This document shows positions 56,146 through 64,000 of a DNA stretch of 64,000 bases, in pieces (position 1 is the stretch's first letter; each line of letters starts with the position of its first letter). The stretch is from Liolophura sinensis. Lineage: Eukaryota; Mollusca; Polyplacophora; Chitonida; Chitonidae. Location of the stretch: NCBI RefSeq assembly GCF_032854445.1, contig NC_088307.1, positions 26,484,046-26,548,045 of the forward strand. The letters are read 5' to 3'. The notes below the pieces were generated by a model, which saw only the letters and a program-made list of their open reading frames with translations, ran no database searches and had not been told where the DNA came from. A program made the position numbers and the translations under genes.

Positions 56146-56629
56146 TTATGGAATAGTACGGAACGGTTGCAAACTGACTATTTCTTCCCAAAGTTCGACC
56201 ACATTGTATATAATAAACTAAGTAAGATAGTTTCTTAGGTTATTATGTAAGGTATTCTAACCGTTCACGTAAATGTTCAACTAGCAGCAACTTAATATAC
56301 ATTCCCCAGCACTTTGCGAAGCAGGAGCAGGTGAAAAAACAGCGATATTGAAAACAATCTATTAGACGTCACTGCTGTAGATATTAAAAACTAGCAGTAG
56401 GATTTTTGATCATTTCGGCTGCATTATCTATGTATACGAGATAAACACATCTATCATATGATATAAATGTGTATACAATATGGGTCAACTGACTAGTTGT
56501 ATCATGCTGAGATTACTTTGTGGTCGTCGCCATTGCATCTAATTCATCATCAATAAATAATGGGTGGCAGTTCGAACAGTTTCCGCTGACTTCACGGTCA
56601 AAGCAAATTTCATTATCATGGCTGACTTC
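56146..56629. other. No feature recognised
   Basis: Spacer. Confidence 0.4.
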
Positions 56630-56815
56630 CTGTCAGTCCTGAAATAAAGCAAAACTGCGTTGGTCGCTGACTACGACAAGAAAACCGTTAAAACAATCAG
56701 ACCTACCACAAAAAATCTCATAAGAAAGAGTGTACGTGTGATACGTTGGATGGGATGTTCCAGCTGTGCGCTAAGTATAAAGATGTGGCTGAAGCTTTTA
56801 AGGTTGACGAATAAG
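56630..56815 (+). pseudogene. Frameshifted coding-like fragment
   Basis: One frame reads VADYDKKTVK (from about 56668). A +1 shifted frame then reads YHKKSHKKECTCDTLDGMFQ and LCAKYKDVAEAFKVDE up to TAA near 56812. Composition across the shift looks like one acidic/basic, Cys-containing protein piece interrupted by a single frameshift. I do not recognise a family; it may be a decayed exon or transposon fragment. Confidence 0.25.
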
Positions 56816-57899
56816 CAATTTGGGTAGTGACGAAGATGTCGTGGTAGAAAGCTAATTGTTTGTTTTCTACTTTAATCGGGTATCATGATTGATTTATGAC
56901 ACACAAAGCAATAGGACTTTCTCCCTTGCTTTTAGTAAATCTATAAAACGCCTTCAATATAAATACAGACGTACTAAACTACATGTCACCGAAAAGCAGC
57001 TATACTAACGAAAAGCCGGCAAATTTTCGGATTAAAAATATAGGTTTCTACAGCTTACGGCTTCTGTATTTATTCTGTCTGTCATTTATTTTTTCTTTTG
57101 GGGAGGATGTGTGTGTTAAGACGTATTTGTAGAATAATTACAATAACGCCTTATTGGTGTAATTTATACTTCTTGTCCATGTGCCCTAAAGCGGAGGTCA
57201 AATTATTTATAGCCGGAGGAACCTGTCCAGGTCTCCTAGAAACCATCATTAATCGCTCGGTATCTTGGAAGAATGTTGTATGAAAGCTGCAATGTGACCA
57301 GCGATGGCTTCGAACTCCTGATCCCAAAATACTGAGGTGCAATGTGCCGTATCACTGCCGAAATTCTTCCCTATTTGTCGTCATGGTTAAAGGTATTTAA
57401 GATGTTACTATTCCACAAAGGTAGGATGTCACAAAGACTAGCGACGGAATGATAGATCAGTGTGACGTCATTTTCATGCTGGCCTGCAGCACTACCTTCA
57501 AGCTATGACGTCACTGACTGCTACCTCAAAGAAAACAGGAAGCGGAAGTAACAATCCGCACTTCTGAGAAGCTACATGCACTTAAACACATAGACATCTT
57601 TGCAGAATGCCCCAATAATTCTTCTATAACATGTCCAAAAAAAAATGATTTATGTGTGGTCACAAGATTAGCAGAATGTACATGTATCCACGATAAACAG
57701 GAAGAAAAATACCATCCCCAGCAACAACAACAAGCACAACTCCGTCTTCCAGATAGCTGCTACGGTGTATCCGTGGCCAAAACACAGGTTCCATGATTCA
57801 GCGTTTGTTTCAATCGTGCTACTGGAATAAAATAAGCCACCATGGCAGATAACGATTGTGGCGCACATGGCAATGTAGGCAAGCCTCTGAGATCGGCTA
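56816..57899. other. No feature recognised
   Basis: About 1.1 kb. Short frames at 57098-57342 and 57668-57868 are unsupported. Confidence 0.4.
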
Positions 57900-58090
57900 A
57901 TAACTAAAACCCTTTCTTCACAGTCTTTGTACAGTTGCTAAGATAGAGACTGCAGCTTGGGAAATAAAAACCTGACCCGTTGTGACAGCCGTGTGATAGT
58001 TGGCTAATGGTGACAGGTAACCGATGAAATTCGTGGTGTTGTGAATTTGTTTTTAACTTTTGATGCAAATGCTTAATTTCCAGCAATACC
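57900..58090 (-). repeat. Dispersed repeat G
   Basis: On the minus strand: GAATTTCATCGGTTACCTGT, CACCATTAGCCAACTATCAC, ACGGCTGTCACAACG, GGTCAGGTTTTTATTTCCC and AGCTGCAGTCT. Same order as other G copies. The 60-aa frame here is repeat sequence. Confidence 0.6.
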
Positions 58091-58344
58091 GTGATAGGAA
58101 AAAAGGTAATAATGTAGTGGTGTTAGCTGCAATGTGTTAGACGTGACTGGTATATAATATCTCACAACTGAGTAAAGCTTCCGGGTTAGATAACAGTATT
58201 GCTAGGCATTTGCGACTGAAGTTTTGGAGGCCTTCTCAATTGTTGGTGTTAATCTGCATTAGTAGTCGAAACCTCATTTAATATGTAATCAATTAACAAT
58301 AATACCTGGTCAAAGGGACCAGGTCTCGGGAATACTTAGTCCAC

Positions 58345-58500
58345 CAGCATAATCGCGGTGAAGCGGGAATACGATATGAAGGACTCCAGCAAAGAGAGCA
58401 AAACCAGAGCAGCGACTACAGTGTGATAGCTGGCAACTGATCGCACCCAACCATTATCAGTCGATTCCACTTTAGGAATGTCGCCAACGTGTAAAATGAG
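58345..58500 (-). repeat. Dispersed repeat G
   Basis: On the minus strand: GATAATGGTTGGGTGCGATC, AGTTGCCAGCTATCACACTG, TAGTCGCTGCTCTGGTTTTG and CTCTCTTTGCTGGAGTCCTT. One of the best core matches. Confidence 0.65.
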
Positions 58501-58714
58501 ATATACACGACCGGCTCATTCTCTACGTGTCTTGGATTGTAGAGCGGAAGCGGGAAGAAATGGAATGTGTTGCGTAACAATTTAAAGTTGTGCTGCCGAC
58601 TGCATCACAAAAATCATGCTTGGCACTGAGAGCTTTACCTGCTTTAATACGACGTCATTCCGTTGCACCAAAATCTCATACTCAGTAACTCCAGATCGGC
58701 ACGGCCGTAAATAT
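58501..58714. other. No feature recognised
   Basis: Spacer. Confidence 0.4.
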
Positions 58715-58850
58715 GTTAGCTGCGCTCATGTGGCTTAATTGGACTCCCTATACCACAACGCTAACCTTGAGAACCAATACGCTTTCGTAACCCGTTCGAA
58801 ATCAGGAGCCCGTAAATATTTCCGGTTTGCTCGATGGAATATGTGAACTT
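58715..58850 (+). mobile_element. tRNA-derived SINE head
   Basis: A perfect A-box match TGGCTTAATTGG (58731-58742) and a B-box-like CCGTTCGAAATC (about 58793) sit at tRNA-like spacing. TTTCCGGTTTGCTCGATGG afterwards resembles the family C body. No tail seen. Confidence 0.5.
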
Positions 58851-59334
58851 CATATACTTTAAGGTATTTTGTTTCCTAACAGCAACCTATTTTTGGTTAA
58901 TTATCTAAACATGTGGGAGGGCCGGTGTTTCTCTGAGCACATGGTGACAGTCTTGGCCTGCGGGTGCATTTCGTTAGGTCTGGAAACGTTAAAAACAGCG
59001 ACTCGGTGAAGGTTATTTGTACCCTTATTGGAACATCTCTTGGTACACGTTTAAATATATAATCCTAACTTTCTTATAATCATATACTCGTTACACATTA
59101 GTCAAAAACACTCATAGCATGAGAAAGTTCAATAAATATCAGGTGGCCCAAGCAATGGTCTAAGCACTCGATGATACGGATTGTTTAGTGTTTCATGGTT
59201 ATTAAAGTGCATATATGCGCTCCAACTGAATGGCAGATTTACGAATTCCCAAATCCACACATAGTCTTGGATATATATTTCACCGATGTATATCATACGC
59301 TGAAATTCATTGAGAAAACGGTTGCCTTGTCATC
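58851..59334. other. No feature recognised
   Basis: Spacer. Confidence 0.4.
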
Positions 59335-59485
59335 ACGGTAGTATAAAAGACTACAGCGTGGAGAGTAAAAGCAGATAACAATGTGGCAGTTGGCAAATGG
59401 CCACACATAATCGGTGATATACGGTATCTAGTCAATTTACCTCAGTTAGAATTTTACTCTTTCCGTTAACACAAATGCTTAAACA
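59335..59485 (-). repeat. Dispersed repeat G, clear copy
   Basis: On the minus strand: TTTAAGCATTTGTGTTAACG, AGTAAAATTCTAACTGAGGT, AAATTGACTAGATACCG, TATATCACCGATTATGTGTG, GCCATTTGCCAACTGCCACA and TTTTACTCTCCACGCTGTAG, then TCTTTTATA. It contains all blocks of the family. Confidence 0.7.
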
Positions 59486-60850
59486 GAAGCAATGGATTCT
59501 GCCACTAGCATAATGACGTAAGAAGAATTAGGTAAAACAAAGAATGTCCATATTACTGTGCATCCCATTGATCAAAGACGTTAACACAGCATCGAGGCCA
59601 CATGATTTTTTACTTTGTAACGCAGAAGTTGGTGAATAGTATTTGGTTTTCGAAGGAAACTTGTGAGTGCTACGGATTTTTTTCGTCCATGCAAGTTCAA
59701 TGTGAAGTGACAAACCTTGCCGGACTCTGTCACCCATACTCGCAAAATCCCGTGGTTCTCGCGATAATTTCTACACAGGTTGAATACCACTTATTGCACA
59801 CGCTGTTATTCATTGGAGAGCCCGGCAATTACATCATCGGGGGAAAACGCAAAATTATGAAATTCAGTGCGATTCAGCGGATAATTAGTCGGCTGACCGA
59901 AACCATTAGCAGAAGGAGAAGCCATTGTATTGGGCAAAACCACCGACAGCCACTTCAATTCAATTTTAACACGTTGGCATTCAAATGAAAAGACGAACCA
60001 CAGAACCAATAATGGGTTTCGTGGACATATATGAGGAAGAGCACTTAACCGGAAAAACTGTACGCGTGTCCTAGACTGTACTCGAACAAATAGCTAATAA
60101 TCCGTTTTCATCCCCCCCCCCCCAGACATCCTGTTTTTCTTACTGAACAGTGTGAGATAGAGAGTAACGCACTGAAACATGTTTTTGTCTGTCTACACAC
60201 GTTTACAGGAAAATACACTGTATATCCCAAACTTTCACCAAAATTTATTGTAAACTTTGCCAACTGCGGAAGTACAACATTGTCCAATGTAAACAAAACC
60301 GTTCTAAAGTTCCAGCAAAATTAAGTGCTCATTAACCAATGGAAGGTCAATTCCGCAAAAAACCTATAGGAGGTAATGTATTTGTAGAGAATATTTTGTC
60401 TTCGTGCTGTAATTACAGTACATCTCTCTGCTGTAAAATACGGCCATATATTGTTGTCAGAAACAAAAATCTTATAGAGCGCAAGTACTTGTTGGAAATC
60501 TGACGAAAATATTCAGGAGCTTGAAATGTTGAACAACAAAATGCAGCGGATAATTTTTATTTCAGCACCTTTCCTAAGTTTGTCTTTGACTGTCTTGAGA
60601 CCTGGTCGTGAAATCTTCATTTTTTCTGCACACTCACATTTGTCATACAGTGAGTAAAATTACCATCTTTTGGCCACAAACATCATGCACCATTGCCTTT
60701 TAAATGGAAAACAAATCATGCAAACTGACTTTAACATCATCGAACCAACTGAATTACTCCCAAAACACCTGTTCGTTTCTTACTTTCTAGTTTTATTACA
60801 CAGACTGCGGATCATTGTGTCTTCAGCTGTGACAAGTCGAAAGCAAAACT
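59486..60850. other. No gene recognised
   Basis: The 128-aa plus frame 59602-59988 overlaps two minus frames and has no domain. Frames of this size are near chance level. A C13 run lies at about 60111-60123. Confidence 0.35.
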
Positions 60851-61000
60851 AATTTATTTATTTATTTGATTGCTGGTCTACGTCGTACTCAAGAATATTT
60901 CACTTATACGATGGCGGCCAGCATTATGGTGGAAGGAAGCCAGCATGAGTTGGGCTCGAACTCACAGCGACTGCATTGGTGGGAGGTTCATGGTTATGAC
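60851..61000 (-). mobile_element. SINE A with large internal deletion
   Basis: TTTATTTATTTATTTGATTG, CTACGTCGTACTCAAGAAT and GATGGCGGCCAGCATTATGG join directly to AAGGAAGCCAGCATGAGTTG and CTCACAGCGACTGCATTGG. About 85 bp of centre and the outer head are missing. Confidence 0.9.
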
Positions 61001-61459
61001 ATGGACAAGACTTGTCATAACCGATATAGTATGCACCTTGTCGTATGGCAGGCATGGAATATACACACCTATTTAAAATGTTGTCCAGGTATATATGATA
61101 GCCGAGATTGAAAGACTCACGTGTACTGTGGGATGGATGATAAAATCTATTTCAAGAGATGTCTCTTATGTTATACATTCGTGTTAACGTATTAATGAGG
61201 CGTTTGGTTGTTCTAGCCATTCATTGGGTTTCAAAAAAATAGCCGTATCTGACAGCACACGGCGCAGAACTTCACAGAGATTCCATACTTCAGGGCTGAG
61301 CGAAAACAATAGGGCGCTCGGATTGATTTCTGCAGGCTGGAAAGACATGTTTTTGTCTTGTTAACTCTCAAGGTTTTAAGACGGGCAGATGAGATACAGA
61401 AGAAACAAGCAATTACCGTCCAGAAGCCAATTATTCGGCGCCCTGAAGACACATCTGAG
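61001..61459. other. No feature recognised
   Basis: Spacer. The 80-aa minus frame 61231-61473 is unsupported. Confidence 0.4.
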
Positions 61460-61660
61460 CTAATATAAAGCAAATATCACAAGGGAGCCGTATAACGTGC
61501 TGGTGCTAAGGCGACTTGACAAGACAACATCGGGTGGTAAAGGGCCCCTTAGGGAAACACCAGAAACGCCTTCGATTTCGCCGGCTAACACCTCGTACAT
61601 TGCCGACATGGTCTCAAAAGGCTCTTCACTTAAGATTGGGGTACTCAAGGCTAGATTCGT
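61460..61660 (-). other. Coding-like minus frame, possible exon
   Basis: Minus frame reading TNLALSTPILSEEPFETMSA, MYEVLAGEIEGVSGVSLRGP, LPPDVVLSSRLSTSTLYGSL, then VIFALY and a stop. Codon choice and acidic/serine-rich composition look coding. An acceptor-like AATTAG precedes it at about 61660. No domain recognised. An 80-aa plus frame overlaps it, so strand is not certain. Confidence 0.25.
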
Positions 61661-63304
61661 CTAATTGCAGTCACTGCCTCGCTTGTTTCTCCATTGATAC
61701 AGGGCATGAGGCCTTTGTGGCGTCACGGGAAAACCCGTTTATATGCTTTGCTTGTTGATCGCATCGTAGTGTTAAGCAGGTAAAGAGTATTAACGCCATG
61801 TTAACCTGTGTCACGCGACATATAAACTTATTACACACACAACCGAGCACTTCCCACATACACTGTAAAAGCAGCCGATCATCTTTGTCCTAAATTTGGG
61901 CTGGATACTCAAAAAAGGGTTAAACGTTTAAAACTTTTTAAACTAGATCTTTCTGCTTTTCTGTTAGATCAGCCGTCTATAATGGATTTAAATGGGAAAA
62001 TAAGTTTACTTACCTGAATAACTGTTTACTATGACAGGCGATTTATTTTTTTTAAATAACAGCAAAAATGTCACATGTGTTGTTTGACTTCAGAGTGCCT
62101 TGTCTTTGAACCGAACGGAGTGATATTTTAAAGCCAGATGGATTCTGATTACAGTCCCGTACAGCTTTTGTCATATCAACACACGTGCGCAGTGTTTTTC
62201 CATTTGAACAGGTAGCTTTCTAAATCCTTATTCTCTGTTATTCGTGTAGTCATATTTTGACGACTTTTTTTAACATAAATGAAATTCTTATGTCATATCT
62301 CTTTTATTTTTCTAACGAGCATCGAAATCGTGAGCTTACTAAGGACAATTTGACTACAGAAATATTCCTTCACAGGACTATGTTGACCAATACCCTCGAT
62401 TGCGCGTGTGTCAAATGGTCATCTACACAGCTGGAAGTATCTGCTGCGTCGCATTTATCCCATTGCTCAGTTTGAATCCGGTAAATCAATTAAGAGATAT
62501 GAAGGTACTGATCATAAAGACATTGTAAATAGGGCAGGGTATGCGGCCTGACTTGAACTGATCCAACAAACAGGCATACAGGACATCAATTCCCCGTAAT
62601 ATGTCTTGTCTCCCAACAAATCTTTCATCAGACAGTTCCCTTAATGACACCATGTGACGCTCTGCAGTTTTAATCAGCGATGAAAACGAACCTATTTGTG
62701 TAGCTTAATCAGTGTGAAGGGAACACCGCACGTATGCACTATCAACCCTGGCGAGTGATATCAGCGCGACTTGATTGAAAAGTTCAATACAATTATTATC
62801 CTTAAACTGCGAAAATGTATCGCATAGACCGCTTTGCTTTTGAACGCTATGTCTATTCCTTCCCTGGGTGCACGCGCGCGGGGCGGGGGGAGTGGGGGCA
62901 GATATGCGAAGGATTTCTATTCAACTGGTCGTTTTTTGTGAAATTTGGAAGGAATTTTTTTTAAAAGAGAGAGTTGGTTGCTGGGTATGGGCGAAGGTAT
63001 CCTCCCACCCCCTTTATTGGAGGTAGTGCTTTCCATAATAACTAGCACTAGATCCCCCCTCCCAAAAACACCCCAGGGTTTGACAGTGTATAAATATTAA
63101 TGTTTCATCCAAGCCTTAGAATAGTCCATCACTGCGATTCAATTATCTTAACATCAAGACTAAAATAAACGGATCTTCATTTTGACCTCAGCTAAATGAA
63201 TTTTAACGAAGAGCACTGAATAAAATTCCCAATTCAAGCGCTACGATGGTCTTTTTTTATCGTCATTTTTTTCCTAGCCATATCAGCTCTTTTGCCGAAA
63301 GTAT
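61661..63304. other. No gene recognised; G-rich tract
   Basis: Bases 62870-62905 are GC-rich (CACGCGCGCGGGGCGGGGGG). C-rich stretches occur at 63003-63012 and 63052-63075. Nothing else is supported. Confidence 0.4.
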
Positions 63305-63480
63305 TGTTGTCGCAGCGGATTGACTTCTGGCCAGAGAAATCACATGTTTGAATCCAACTCTCACTCATTTTACAACGTTTTTAGGTAAAATGGTTGACAC
63401 CAAGGGCGGTGGTTCAATACAGTCAGTCGGGTTTCCTAGATCCGCAATCTTGGTTACTGTCGTATGAGTATACAATGCTA
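63305..63480 (+). mobile_element. SINE C-like copy
   Basis: A B-box-like GTTTGAATCCAAC (63347-63359) is followed by AAGGGCGGTGGTTCAATAC, GTCAGTCGGGTTTCCTAGA and GGTTACTGTCGTATGAGTA, in the same relative order as the family C body. The 5' half of the head is diverged. Confidence 0.45.
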
Positions 63481-64000
63481 AGCAAGTTTAAAATAAAAAA
63501 ATTAAGAATTCATCTATTAATCGTGCACTTTGATGACAATCCACAACAACCCGTGATGTGTTTGACATTTATAATGCCAGCTATAACCCCACAACAGACA
63601 TTAGCAGCAATCAGGTACTCACAATACGGAAACTCATGTAAATGTCAGCACAAATTCCGATGGAAATGTAAAGCATGGAATAAGGTGCCGTCAATTTTCG
63701 TATCATATGACTGCTGTTTACTTTGTAGTTCTTAGATTGTATCATTTACGTGACGTAATTAAACAGAAGCGAATATCTTAGCGATGGTTAAGTACAACAT
63801 CGTCTATCGTCCTTGGGGGGTATTCCTAATGTATCCATGTATGCGTATGGAACATGCAGCGAGATCTCCCGAGCTTCACATCTGCAACACTCAATGGTTG
63901 ATTGACGAGTATAATGATTTTGAGATGCCTCAGGCGCGATATTTTTAACCAAAATAAAAATTATGACGTAACTTAAATTCCAACACAGTTCAGATCTGCT
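63481..64000. other. No feature recognised
   Basis: The 113-aa frame 63394-63735 begins in the SINE-like sequence and has no domain. Confidence 0.4.

Noticed and set aside
57904-58086. 60-aa minus frame
   Set aside because: It coincides with a G repeat copy and is not open in other copies.
59602-59988. 128-aa frame
   Set aside because: No domain, overlapping frames on the other strand, and a length expected about once by chance in 128 kb of six-frame sequence.
1-64000. 5S rRNA, U-snRNA or histone genes, and telomeric repeats
   Set aside because: I looked for their characteristic sequences by eye on both strands and did not find them.

Overview
This window is noncoding-dominated animal (eukaryotic) DNA. 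It is AT-rich, has no long open frames and no operons, and carries tRNA-derived SINEs, minisatellites, microsatellites, a decayed retroelement and isolated exon-like islands. The commonest SINE here has an AATCAAATAAATAAA-type tail, GGCGTAAAACACC near its 3' end and a GGAAACCGGGC body. As far as I remember, such SINEs are typical of molluscs (bivalves, gastropods) and other lophotrochozoans. A mollusc is my best guess; the species cannot be read from this sequence.

Region 1-16.6 kb is a mosaic of old low-copy repeats. A ~0.5-0.8 kb family (here R1/R3) has copies at about 1.2, 7.7, 11.7 and 16.0 kb. A second family (R2) has a diverged tandem pair at 4.7-7.0 kb and a third partial copy at 8.9 kb. 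A broken Penelope-like reverse transcriptase lies at 2.5-4.4 kb. A 320-bp CACT microsatellite is at 15.3 kb.

Region 16.6-42 kb holds most of the SINEs (families A, B, C and D), a MITE-like inverted-repeat element (20.7-21.1 kb) and many copies of a dispersed repeat I do not recognise (family G). G is visible only from 20 kb onward. Two places look like real exons: a possible small spliced gene near 26.8-27.2 kb (+) and an acceptor-ATG-signal-peptide exon at 29.69-29.88 kb (-). A third (18.4-18.8 kb) is open on both strands and ambiguous.

Region 42-64 kb holds two minisatellites. One is a ~40-bp unit with a 119-bp higher-order period (43.5-44.7 kb); the other is a 41-bp unit of about 41 copies (51.95-53.65 kb). 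There are more SINE and G copies, and a SINE head whose body has become a ~35-bp tandem repeat (54.5 kb).

No complete gene with known function was recognised, and no gene pathway can be inferred. What the sequence does show is layered insertion. One SINE A copy sits inside a G copy with an 11-bp target duplication, so G is older than that SINE. SINE families with different tRNA-like heads share one 3' tail, as expected if they use the same LINE machinery.
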